DNA of 64,000 bases from Chitinimonas viridis (GTDB lineage: Bacteria; Pseudomonadota; Gammaproteobacteria; Burkholderiales; Chitinimonadaceae), in assembly GCF_030409555.1 (NCBI RefSeq), contig NZ_JAUFPU010000010.1:88183-152182 (forward strand). Reading direction: 5' to 3'. Shown piece by piece: positions 33,039 through 41,516 of the stretch (within the stretch, counting starts at the first letter, position 1; every line of letters starts with the position of its first letter). The position numbers were made by a program, and so were the translations under genes. Under the pieces are notes generated by a model, which searched no databases, was not told where the DNA came from, and was given only the letters and a program-made list of their open reading frames with translations.

Positions 33039-34525
33039 ATCTGCATGCCAAGCCCGGCTCGGTAGTCTGGTTGCTGAAATGGGATCTGATCCAGTTGTGG
33101 AACTGGCTGGGCACCACCAGCGAGCGGCGCATCGGCAAGCGCTATGCCTGGCTGTCCCGGCTGTTGCTTCTGGTTCTGCTGCATATGCCGGCGTTGCTGA
33201 TACTGCTGCTGCCTGCACCGGAGCGGCGCTCTGATGATGTCAAGCTGGCGATCGACATCGCCATGACCTTTCTGGCCTGCATGCTGTTTCTGTCGATGAC
33301 CTTCATGGCCATCTATACCGCTGTCACGGCGCTGGGCGAGCGTAAATACACCGAGCTGGTGCTGACCAGCCCCTTGCCCGAGCGTACCTTGGGGCGCTGG
33401 TTCATTGCCAGCAACGCAATGGGTACGCTGGTGGGTTTTCCGCTGTTTGTGCTGCCCTTCGTGAATGTGCTGGTCTGCTTTGGCAAGCCACAGGCCTTGC
33501 TGGTCTATCTGAGCATTGCCGGTTATGCCCTGACTGCCGCCAGCATAGGGGTACTGGTGGCATTTGGCCTGCAACGCCTGCTGGGGCCGGCCCGGGCCAA
33601 GCGCTATGTGGGTTTGATCGGGATCGTGCTGTTGTTGACCAGCGGTGTGGTCATCAGCCTGGGCATGAATATGCTCAAGGCCGCCCAGCTGACACCGCAG
33701 CCCTGGCACAAGTTTGTTGCCGGCACGGTAGCAGGCGAGTGGCTGCCCACGCTGGTGGTGCTGCTACTGGGGCTGGCGCTCTGGCTTGGACTGGCGCGCT
33801 TTGCGGCCCGTGGCGTCAAGATGGCGGCCGAGACCCAGGTGGTAGCTGCCGCACCGCTAAATGACAAGCCACTGCGCTTCGAGGTATCGCCCGTGCGGGC
33901 GCTGCTGAATAAGGAATGGCGCCTGATGCTGCGTTACCCCATGCTGGCCATGAACCTGGCCAACCCGGTGATGATGCTGATTTTCCCCTTGATGCATGTG
34001 CTGGAAGGCAAGGGTGCCTGGCATGAGGCGCTGGACATGACCGTGGCGTTCTCCGGCGGCATGGCGGCCATGACCGCACATTCGCTGTGCTGGGCCGCCA
34101 GTGCGCTGGATGAATCGCCAGCCCTGCTGTGGTCGGCCCCCATGCAGCGGGAGCGCTGGCGCCGCTGGCAGTTGCTGGCCGGTTTGCTGCCTACCTGGCT
34201 GGCCATGCTGCCGGTGCTGGCCATCGTGGCCTGGGTGGCGCCGCTCAAGGCGGTGGGCCTGGCGGTGGTGGCTGTCGCGGCTGGTATAGGTGGTGGTCTG
34301 CTGGCACAAAGTTTTTATCGCCCGGTGGCCAAGCATGAACGCAATATGCAATACGGCATGCGCACCCCCCAGGTGATCATCATGATGCTGTATGGTGCGG
34401 CCTGGGGGGGCGTATCGACCGCGCTGAACGGCTTTGCACTGGGCCTGGTCCTGCTTCCCTTTGTGCTGGGCCTGCCCGCCTGGTTGCTGATGCGTATGGA
34501 AGACCGCGAATACCTGTATGACTGA
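33035..34525 (+). CDS. ABC-2 type exporter, membrane subunit
   Basis: This 496-residue membrane protein has about ten or more hydrophobic segments, including LLLLVLLHMPALLILLL near residue 45 and a C-terminal pair around LNGFALGLVLLPFVLGLPAWLL. It starts inside the ATPase stop codon, so the two form one transporter. No strong homology motif reveals the substrate. The end overlaps sbcB by 8 bp, which places an exonuclease gene at the end of this transcription unit. Confidence 0.85.
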   Translation: MNLHAKPGSVVWLLKWDLIQLWNWLGTTSERRIGKRYAWLSRLLLLVLLHMPALLILLLPAPERRSDDVKLAIDIAMTFLACMLFLSMTFMAIYTAVTALGERKYTELVLTSPLPERTLGRWFIASNAMGTLVGFPLFVLPFVNVLVCFGKPQALLVYLSIAGYALTAASIGVLVAFGLQRLLGPARAKRYVGLIGIVLLLTSGVVISLGMNMLKAAQLTPQPWHKFVAGTVAGEWLPTLVVLLLGLALWLGLARFAARGVKMAAETQVVAAAPLNDKPLRFEVSPVRALLNKEWRLMLRYPMLAMNLANPVMMLIFPLMHVLEGKGAWHEALDMTVAFSGGMAAMTAHSLCWAASALDESPALLWSAPMQRERWRRWQLLAGLLPTWLAMLPVLAIVAWVAPLKAVGLAVVAVAAGIGGGLLAQSFYRPVAKHERNMQYGMRTPQVIIMMLYGAAWGGVSTALNGFALGLVLLPFVLGLPAWLLMRMEDREYLYD

Positions 34526-35978
34526 CACCACTTTTTTCTGGCACGACTACGAGACCTTTGGCATCGACCCCAAGCTGGACAGGCCGGCCCAGTTTGCCGG
34601 GGTTCGTACCGACCTGGAGCTGAACCCCATAGGCGAGCCGGTCGAGCTGTTCTGTCAGCCCAGCGACGACTTTCTGCCCGACCCGGTTTCGGTGCTGATT
34701 ACCGGCATCACCCCGCAGCAGGCGCGCGAGCGCGGGGTGGGCGAGCCGGAGTTCGTCGGCCGCATCCATGCCGAGCTGGCACAGCCTGGCACCTGTGGGC
34801 TGGGCTATAACACCCTGCGTTTCGACGACGAACTGACCCGCCATCTGTTCTGGCGCAATCTCTACGACCCCTATGGCCGCGAATGGCAGAACGGCGGCTC
34901 GCGCTGGGACTTGCTTGATTGCGTGCGCGCGGCCTTTGCCTTCAGGCCGGAAGGCATACACTGGCCACGCCATGAGGATGGCCGGGTATCGTTCAAACTG
35001 GAGCAACTGACCCAGGCCAACGGCTTGGCGCACGCGGCAGCGCATGATGCACTCAGCGACGTTTACGCCACCATAGCCTTCGCCAGGCTGGTCAAGACCC
35101 AGCAGCCCCGCCTGTTCGACTTCTGCTTCAAGCTGCGCAAAAAGGATGCGGTGGCGGCCGAGATCGGCCTGCTGGATGGCCATGCCTTCCTGCATGTCTC
35201 GGGCATGTATCCCACCGCCCAGGGTTGCCTGGCACCGGTGGCCGCGCTGGGCTGGCACCCCAGCAACAAGAACGAACTGGCGGTGTGGGACTTGCAATAC
35301 GACCCGACAGAACTGTTCGACCTCGACGCCGAACAGATACGGACACGCATGTTCACCCGTAGTGCCGATCTGGCCGAGGGCGTAACGCGCTTGCCGGTCA
35401 AGACCATACACCTGAACAAGTCGCCCGTCGTGGTGGGCAATACCCGCACCCTGACGGCCGAGCGGGCAGAGCAGCTACAGCTGGACATGAAGCTGGCCCA
35501 GCAGCATGCCGCCACGCTGGCGACATTGCTGCAGCAGCATGGCAAACGCCTGGGTAATACCTTCAAGCAGGTCTACAGCCGCGATACACCGCTGGCAAGG
35601 CGTGATATCGACGCCGCACTGTACGAGGGCTTTATCGGCGAAGGCGACCGGCGCCGGCTGGATAAGGCTCGACAGGCCAGCCCGCAGGACCTGGCGGGCA
35701 TGGCGGTGAGCTTTGACGACGAGCGCCTGGGTGAACTGCTGTTCCGCTACCGGGCCCGCAATTGGCCAGACAGCCTGAGCGAAAACGAGCGGGCACGCTG
35801 GCAGGCACACCGCTCGGAGCGGTTGCTGGACGGTGCCCATGGCGGGCTCAGCCTGGCCGAGCTGGACGCCAAGCTGAGCGCCCTGCGGCTGGAACGTGCC
35901 GACGAGCCTGCGGCATTGGCCTTGCTGGATGCTGTGGCGGCGTTTGCCAAGGAACAAGAGGTTGGGTTACGTGCATGA
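34518..35978 (+). CDS. sbcB: Exodeoxyribonuclease I
   Basis: SbcB degrades single-stranded DNA 3' to 5' and acts in mismatch repair and recombination control. The 486-residue protein shows the DnaQ-type exonuclease motifs: WHDYETFGID with catalytic Asp/Glu, GYNTLRFDDELTRHLFWRN, and AAAHDALSDVYATIAFA with the final His/Asp. The SH3-like and helical C-terminal region (WDLQYDPTELFDLD, LNKSPVV) matches ExoI. ATG 34518 overlaps the previous gene by 8 bp. Confidence 0.95.
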   Translation: MTDTTFFWHDYETFGIDPKLDRPAQFAGVRTDLELNPIGEPVELFCQPSDDFLPDPVSVLITGITPQQARERGVGEPEFVGRIHAELAQPGTCGLGYNTLRFDDELTRHLFWRNLYDPYGREWQNGGSRWDLLDCVRAAFAFRPEGIHWPRHEDGRVSFKLEQLTQANGLAHAAAHDALSDVYATIAFARLVKTQQPRLFDFCFKLRKKDAVAAEIGLLDGHAFLHVSGMYPTAQGCLAPVAALGWHPSNKNELAVWDLQYDPTELFDLDAEQIRTRMFTRSADLAEGVTRLPVKTIHLNKSPVVVGNTRTLTAERAEQLQLDMKLAQQHAATLATLLQQHGKRLGNTFKQVYSRDTPLARRDIDAALYEGFIGEGDRRRLDKARQASPQDLAGMAVSFDDERLGELLFRYRARNWPDSLSENERARWQAHRSERLLDGAHGGLSLAELDAKLSALRLERADEPAALALLDAVAAFAKEQEVGLRA

Positions 35979-36130
35979 AGGCCCGATTCCGACCCAGTAG
36001 CTGCGTAGACCGCTGAAGCAGCAAGCCACTTGTTGCGTTGCGGCTGATAGGGCACGACCAGGCTCACCAACGGCATCAGCTTGGCCTCTGGCGCGCTATC
36101 ATGGCGGCATCCCTTTCTGTTGAGTCCTCC

Positions 36131-37003
36131 ATGCACAACATCCTGCTTACTGGCGTCAATGGCCAGGTTGGTTTTGAGCTCAAGCGCAGCCTGCAAGGGC
36201 TGGGTACCGTCCATGCGCCGGGCCGGGAGGGCCTGGATCTGACCCGGCCTGATGCCATCCGTGAGTTGGTGCGGGCGCTCAAGCCCACGCTGATTGTCAA
36301 CCCGGCGGCCTATACGGCGGTGGACAAGGCCGAGAGCGAAGCTGAGCTGGCCTATGCCATCAATGCCACCGCCGCTGGGGTGCTGGCGGAGGAGGCCAAG
36401 CGCCTGGGGGTGCCGCTGATCCATTACTCCACCGACTATGTCTACTCGGGCGAGGGCAGCCAGCCCTGGCGGGAGGACGATGCGGTCGCACCGCCCAATG
36501 TCTATGGCGCCAGCAAGCTGGCCGGCGAAGAAGCCATACGGGCCAGCGGCTGTGATCACTTGATCATGCGCACCAGTTGGGTGTATGGGGCACGGGGCAA
36601 GAACTTCCTGCTGACCATGCTCAAGTTTGGCCGCGAGCGCGACAGCATGAATATCGTGGCCGACCAGATTGGTGCGCCGACCTGGAGCCGCAGCATTGCC
36701 GACATCAGCGCCCATATCGTGGCGGGTCGGCCTGATTGGCGGGGTGTCAGTGGGGTGTACCACCTGGTCAATGCGGGCGAAACCAGCTGGCATGGCTTTG
36801 CCGAAGCAATCTTCAAGCTGGCGGCGCAGCGTGGCGACAAGGTGCCGACTACGCTGGCAGCCATTGCCACCGAGGCTTACCCCACGCCGGCCAAGCGGCC
36901 CAAGAATTCGCGCCTGCAGCTGGATAAGCTGCGCGACACCTTTGGCCTGGTGCCACCCGGCTGGGAAGAGGCACTCAAGCTCTGCTTTGACACCGTGGCC
37001 TGA
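36131..37003 (+). CDS. rfbD: dTDP-4-dehydrorhamnose reductase
   Basis: RmlD/RfbD makes dTDP-L-rhamnose, the last step of the dTDP-rhamnose pathway for LPS and glycans. The 290-residue short-chain dehydrogenase has NAD(P)-binding LLTGVNGQVGFELK, INATAAGVLAEEAKRLG, STDYVYSG and the catalytic YGASKLAGEE. ATG 36131 matches the family start; an in-frame start at 36038 adds 31 unconserved residues. No rmlA, rmlB or rmlC is visible nearby, so this copy is separated from the usual rml cluster. Confidence 0.93.
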   Translation: MHNILLTGVNGQVGFELKRSLQGLGTVHAPGREGLDLTRPDAIRELVRALKPTLIVNPAAYTAVDKAESEAELAYAINATAAGVLAEEAKRLGVPLIHYSTDYVYSGEGSQPWREDDAVAPPNVYGASKLAGEEAIRASGCDHLIMRTSWVYGARGKNFLLTMLKFGRERDSMNIVADQIGAPTWSRSIADISAHIVAGRPDWRGVSGVYHLVNAGETSWHGFAEAIFKLAAQRGDKVPTTLAAIATEAYPTPAKRPKNSRLQLDKLRDTFGLVPPGWEEALKLCFDTVA

Positions 37004-37037
37004 GTCCGTGGGCGCGCTACTGACACCGGGAGTGAAT

Positions 37038-37598
37038 ATGGGCAAGTCAATTCGCCACGGCCTGCTATTGGCACTGCTGTGCCTGGCTGGTGTGCAGGCG
37101 GCAGAGCTGGGTGCCGAGAAGCGCCAGGCCATACAGACCTTGATCGATACGCTCAATCTCAAGGCCATGGGGCCGCAGATGATGCAGCAACTGGCTGGGC
37201 AAGGTGAGGCCATCATGCGGCAGACGGCGCTAGGCGTGATCGATGCCAATGCCGAACTGAGCGAGGCTCAGCGGGCTGAGGCCCGCCAGATGCTGGAGCG
37301 CGAGCTGCCCGGACTGGCCATGGAACTGAATGTCAGCCTGGCCAAGCTGGATCTGAGCCCTATCGTCAACGAGGTGATCTTCAGCGTTTACGGCAAGCAT
37401 TTCGAGACGGCGGAGATACGCGACATGACGGCCTTCTATCGATCTCCCACTGGCCGCAAGGTACTGCGCCTGTTGCCGCAGGTGACGCATGAATCCATGC
37501 AACTGAGCATGGAGCGTATCGCACCCCTGGCCGAGGAAGCGGCACGCAAGACCGTGTTGCGCTGGCAGGAAGGGCGCAAGGGGGCCGGGCGTATTTGA
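37038..37598 (+). CDS. Periplasmic DUF2059 protein
   Basis: This 186-residue protein has a signal peptide, MGKSIRHGLLLALLCLAGVQA, cleaved near AQA/AE. The C-terminal part matches the DUF2059 family: VYGKHFETAEIRDMTAFYRSPTGRKVLRLLPQVTHES. The helical protein is of unknown function and is common in betaproteobacteria. ATG 37038 has GGGAG at 37028-37032. It lies 34 bp after rmlD and may be co-transcribed. Confidence 0.85.
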   Translation: MGKSIRHGLLLALLCLAGVQAAELGAEKRQAIQTLIDTLNLKAMGPQMMQQLAGQGEAIMRQTALGVIDANAELSEAQRAEARQMLERELPGLAMELNVSLAKLDLSPIVNEVIFSVYGKHFETAEIRDMTAFYRSPTGRKVLRLLPQVTHESMQLSMERIAPLAEEAARKTVLRWQEGRKGAGRI

Positions 37599-37629
37599 CC
37601 GGCGGGTCAGGCTGGGAGCGGCATGCGTC

Positions 37630-38847
37630 TTAAAACCGCCAGCGCAAGGCCAGGCTCAGGCTGCGCTCGGTTTGGCGGCTGGGTGTCGACAGCAGTTGCC
37701 GGGCAGGCCGTTCGCTGCGCAGTACGAGGCCTTCTGCCATCACACTCAGGCCATCGCGCCAGGGCCAGCTGTAGGCCAAGGCCAGCGCCTGCCCGTGCTC
37801 GCCATTGGGGTCTTCCGGCAGACGGTCGCGCTCGCGGCTGCTGAAATAGTCGTAGCGCACGGCCAGCTTGCCGCTGCCCAGGGGGTGGGCTGCCAGCACA
37901 TAGGCGGAGCGATAGGCCGCATTGACGGCATTGCGTCCCATCACCGTACTGCCGGCCAGCCACTGGCTGAGAATTTCCCACTCCTGATCGGGGCGCCAAC
38001 GCAAGGCCAGCTGCTTGAAGCGGGTGGTCCAGGCGTATTGGCCTCGGTTCACCACCAGGGGGTCGGCGCGGTTGTCGTAGTGAAAGGCCGAGAGTTCGAG
38101 GCGGCCGCCATAACCATATTGCAGGCCAGCGTGATAACCCCATCGGCCATCCAACTCGCGGAAGTTGTCTACCCTGGAGTCCTGCCTGGCTATGCGGCCA
38201 TCGTCGCGGTAGACGGGCAGGTCGGGCAGGGGCAGCTTTTCTGTCAGGCCGGTGATGCGGTCGCCCACCCCCCAGCCGCGCCAGGCGATCAGCGTTCCAG
38301 CCGGGTCATTGCCCTTGAAGGCGGCCAGGCTGAGGCTGATGTCGTGAGGCGAGCCAGCAAAGCGGCCAGGGCGGGCCAGGGTGTATTCCAGGCCTATCGT
38401 GCGTAACTCCTCGCCTATCCAGCTGTTGATGGCGGAGGCTGATAGCGTGCGGGTGGTTGTCCAGCCCAGCCCGTCATGTTCCAGGCTGACGGCAGGAAAG
38501 AAGGCACCTACCTTGGCGCTGTGGCGCCAGGGGCCGGTAGGCAGGGGTTTCCAGCGTAGCCAGGCTTCGCTGACATCAACTGCTCCGGCGCGATCGTCGG
38601 CCAGGTTGATGACGGCCTGGGCGCTGACGTTGTCGGCCAGCTCGCCGCGCAGCAGAAGCATGGCCTGGCCCAGGCGCAAGCCATCGTGGCGGGCATCATG
38701 GCGCTGCTTGCTCAGGCCGCCTTCCAGCCAGCCTTGCGGGCTGTTGCTGTAGACCAGCCTTTGGTCCAGCAAACCCTCGACTTCCAGGGCATAGGCTGGG
38801 GCGAGCAGGGTAAGGCAGGCAAGCGTTCTGGCCAGTGTGGGCGACAC
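37630..38847 (-). CDS. Outer-membrane beta-barrel protein (porin-like)
   Basis: This protein of about 405 residues has a signal peptide ending at PAYA and then alternating aromatic and hydrophobic strands, finishing with LSLALRWRF. A terminal Phe after such a strand is the usual signal for assembly by the Bam machinery. I do not recognise a specific family; a substrate porin is one possibility. The start is uncertain: ATG 38853 sits directly against AGGAGG, whereas GTG 38847 lies 6 nt after it, so the GTG is preferred. Confidence 0.75.
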   Translation of the reverse strand: MSPTLARTLACLTLLAPAYALEVEGLLDQRLVYSNSPQGWLEGGLSKQRHDARHDGLRLGQAMLLLRGELADNVSAQAVINLADDRAGAVDVSEAWLRWKPLPTGPWRHSAKVGAFFPAVSLEHDGLGWTTTRTLSASAINSWIGEELRTIGLEYTLARPGRFAGSPHDISLSLAAFKGNDPAGTLIAWRGWGVGDRITGLTEKLPLPDLPVYRDDGRIARQDSRVDNFRELDGRWGYHAGLQYGYGGRLELSAFHYDNRADPLVVNRGQYAWTTRFKQLALRWRPDQEWEILSQWLAGSTVMGRNAVNAAYRSAYVLAAHPLGSGKLAVRYDYFSSRERDRLPEDPNGEHGQALALAYSWPWRDGLSVMAEGLVLRSERPARQLLSTPSRQTERSLSLALRWRF

Positions 38848-39011
38848 CTGCATCCTCCTGAGGTTTACATGGCGCTTGGTCGATCGATACTGCGCGCCAT
38901 GACGTTATGTAGGAATCATAGACCAGCCGACCGGCGTAGCGCCGCCACGGGCCCCTGCCAAAAGCCCTGCTTGCGTCGCCATGCAAGCTGCGCGTGTATA
39001 AGCGGTAGCGC

Positions 39012-40148
39012 CTACATGGCCTTGGCGATGATCTCCTTCATGATCTCGCTGGAGCCGGCGTAGATGCGCGCCACCCTGGCAGAGGCCCATAGCCGCCCTA
39101 TGGGGTACTCGGCCATATAGCCGTAGCCGCCAAATAGCTGCAGGCTGCGGTCGGCCACCCGGCCCAGCAGCTCCGATGTCCACAGCTTGGCCTCGGCGGC
39201 ATCTACTGCATCCAGGGCGCCCAGGTTGTATTCCGTGACCAGCCTATCCAGGTAGACCTGGCCGACATCCAGCTCGGTCTTCATGGCGGCCAGCTCGAAA
39301 CGGGTGTTCTGGAAGTCGATCAGGCGCTGACCAAAGGCCCGGCGTTCCTTGACGTAGTCCAGTGCCAGGTTCAGGGCGGCCTGCGCGGCAGCATGGGCGC
39401 CAATGGCGCATGTCAGCCGCTCGGGCGCCAGCATGCGCATCAGCAGCTTGAAGCCCTGGTGGGCTTCGCCCAGCAGGCCATCCTTGGGTACCTTGACATC
39501 ACGAAAGAACAACTCTGCCGTGTCCTGGCTGTGCTGGCCGATTTTCTCCAGCTTGCGGCCCACCTCAAACCCGGCCCAGCCTTTTTCGACCAGGAACAGC
39601 GACAGGCCACGTTTCTCGGTGGGGTGGGTACGGGCAGCGACGATGACCAGATCGCTATGCACGCCGTTGGAGATAAAGGTCTTGCTGCCGTTGAGCAGCC
39701 AGTGGTCGGCATGCTCCACCGCCTGGGTCTGGATGCCGGCCAGGTCGCTGCCAGTATTGGGCTCGGTCATGGCAACGGCCAGCACGCACTCGCCTGACAC
39801 CACGCCGGGCAGATAGCGCTGCTTCTGTGCCTCGGTACCGAATTCATCGATATAGGGGGCCACCAGCGAGGAGTGCAGGCCCATGGCAAGACCCCATTCG
39901 TTGGCGTAGCCTAGCTCCTCGGCCACGATCTGGTCGTAGCGGTAGTCGCGGCAGCCTGCGCCACCGTAGGCCTCGTCGACAAAAGTGGCCAGAAAGCCCA
40001 GCTCGCCAGCGCGGCGCCAGATGGCGCGGGGCACCATGCCGGCGGTTTCCCAGTCGCGCTGGTGGGGTATGACTTCTTCAGCCAGCCAGCGGCGGAAATT
40101 GTCGCGGAACAGATCGTGTTCGGGTTCGAAATGGCGGCGTGGCAGCAT
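39012..40148 (-). CDS. Acyl-CoA dehydrogenase
   Basis: This 378-residue FAD enzyme introduces the 2,3-double bond in acyl-CoA, the first step of beta-oxidation. Signatures are AMTEPNTGSDLAGIQ (FAD/substrate), KVPKDGLLGEAHQGF, the ERRAFGQRLIDFQ region and the C-terminal QLFGGYGYMAEYPIGRL followed by IYAGSSEIMKEI. The exact chain-length class cannot be assigned. ATG 40148 has GGAGAG about 12 nt upstream; an in-frame start at 40199 adds 17 unconserved residues. It is divergent from the thiolase and fadB-type genes. Confidence 0.92.
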   Translation of the reverse strand: MLPRRHFEPEHDLFRDNFRRWLAEEVIPHQRDWETAGMVPRAIWRRAGELGFLATFVDEAYGGAGCRDYRYDQIVAEELGYANEWGLAMGLHSSLVAPYIDEFGTEAQKQRYLPGVVSGECVLAVAMTEPNTGSDLAGIQTQAVEHADHWLLNGSKTFISNGVHSDLVIVAARTHPTEKRGLSLFLVEKGWAGFEVGRKLEKIGQHSQDTAELFFRDVKVPKDGLLGEAHQGFKLLMRMLAPERLTCAIGAHAAAQAALNLALDYVKERRAFGQRLIDFQNTRFELAAMKTELDVGQVYLDRLVTEYNLGALDAVDAAEAKLWTSELLGRVADRSLQLFGGYGYMAEYPIGRLWASARVARIYAGSSEIMKEIIAKAM

Positions 40149-40244
40149 GTTGTCTCTTTCTCTCCATGGTTTGCTGGGCTCGGGGCAGATAAGCACCACG
40201 GTGCGTGGGATTTTGGGCTGGATGCTACAACGTTTAGAGTTTAT

Positions 40245-40259
40245 GCGCTAACCTAGCGC
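40245..40259. promoter_or_regulatory. Palindrome in the divergent fatty-acid gene promoter region
   Basis: GCGCTA (40245-40250) and TAGCGC (40254-40259) form a perfect 6-bp inverted repeat with a 3-nt spacer, midway between the acyl-CoA dehydrogenase and thiolase genes. The position suits a shared operator; no regulator is identified. Confidence 0.4.
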
Positions 40260-40301
40260 TTGCTTGATATTTATCGAATCAGATTGCTCAAGGACAGACA
40301 C

Positions 40302-41507
40302 ATGACTGATGCGTTGATCTATGACGCCCTGCGTACCCCGCGTGGCAAGGGCAAGGCCGATGGCAGCCTGCACGAGGTCAAGCCGATCTCGCTGCTGACC
40401 GGCCTGATGCACGCGCTGGAGGCGCGTACCGGGTTGGCCACCGCCGAGGTGGACGACGTGGTGCTGGGTTGCGTTACCCCGGTGGGTGATCAGGGCGGCG
40501 ATATCGCCAAGACGGCGGCATTGGCGGCGGGCTGGGACTGGAAGGCCGCAGGCGTGCAGGTCAATCGCTTCTGTGGCTCTGGCCTGGAGGCAGTCAATCT
40601 GGCCGCGCAGAAAGTGCGCTCCGGCTGGGAGGACATCGTGGTGGCCGGAGGCGTGGAGTCCATGTCACGCGTGCCCATGGGCTCGGATGGCTGGGCCATG
40701 GCGACCGACCCGCAGACGGCCAAGGCGCTGGGCTTTGTGCCACAGGGCATAGGCGCCGACCTGATCGCCACGCTGGAGGGCTATGGCCGGGCCGAGGTGG
40801 ATGCCTTTGCCGTGGAAAGCCAGCGGCGTGCTGCGCAGGCGCGCAGCGAGGGGCGTTTTGCCCGCAGCATCGTGCCGGTACGCGATATCAACGGCATTGC
40901 CATCTTGGCCGAGGATGAATTCATCAAGGCCGGCACCACGCTCGAAGGCCTGGCCAAGCTCAAGCCCAGCTTCGAGCAGATGGGGGCCATGGGCTATGAC
41001 GCTGTGGCGCTCAAGCGCTATCCCTGGGTGGAGCGGATTGCCCATGTACACCATGCTGGCAACGCCTCGGGCATAGTCGATGGCGCCGCACTGGTGCTGG
41101 TGGCCAACGAGGCCGCCGGCCGCCGCTATGGCTGGACGCCGCGCGCCCGCATCGTGGCCACTGCGCTGACCGGAACCGACCCGACCATCATGCTGACCGG
41201 CCCTGCACCCGCTGCCCAGAAAGCCCTGGCCAAGGCCGGGCTGACGGCCGACGACATCGACCTGTTCGAGGTCAATGAAGCCTTTGCGGCTGTGGTAATG
41301 CGTTTTGCCCGAGAGATGGGGGTGGGTATGGACAGGATCAACGTCAACGGCGGCGCCATTGCCATGGGTCACCCCCTGGGCGCGACCGGCGCCATGATAT
41401 TGGGGACGCTGGTGGACGAGCTGGAACGGCAGCAGAAGCGTTATGGTCTGGCCACGCTCTGCATAGGCGGCGGCATGGGTATTGCCACCATCGTGGAAAG
41501 AATCTGA
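40302..41507 (+). CDS. fadA: Acetyl-CoA acyltransferase (thiolase)
   Basis: This 401-residue thiolase cleaves 3-ketoacyl-CoA (or condenses acetyl-CoA in reverse). The active-site Cys is in [12 protein letters not shown], the His region is VNEAFAAV with [18 protein letters not shown], and the second Cys is in [16 protein letters not shown] 40302 follows AAGGAC; an in-frame upstream start at 40260 is less likely. It is 9 bp upstream of the fadB-type gene, as expected for a fadAB-type operon. Degradative role is inferred from context. Confidence 0.92.
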   Translation: MTDALIYDALRTPRGKGKADGSLHEVKPISLLTGLMHALEARTGLATAEVDDVVLGCVTPVGDQGGDIAKTAALAAGWDWKAAGVQVNRFCGSGLEAVNLAAQKVRSGWEDIVVAGGVESMSRVPMGSDGWAMATDPQTAKALGFVPQGIGADLIATLEGYGRAEVDAFAVESQRRAAQARSEGRFARSIVPVRDINGIAILAEDEFIKAGTTLEGLAKLKPSFEQMGAMGYDAVALKRYPWVERIAHVHHAGNASGIVDGAALVLVANEAAGRRYGWTPRARIVATALTGTDPTIMLTGPAPAAQKALAKAGLTADDIDLFEVNEAFAAVVMRFAREMGVGMDRINVNGGAIAMGHPLGATGAMILGTLVDELERQQKRYGLATLCIGGGMGIATIVERI

Positions 41508-41516
41508 GGGCAGAGC

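Noticed and set aside
40260-40301. Upstream TTG/ATG extension of the thiolase
   Set aside because: The added residues do not match thiolase N-termini, while ATG 40302 has an AAGGAC site and the typical start.
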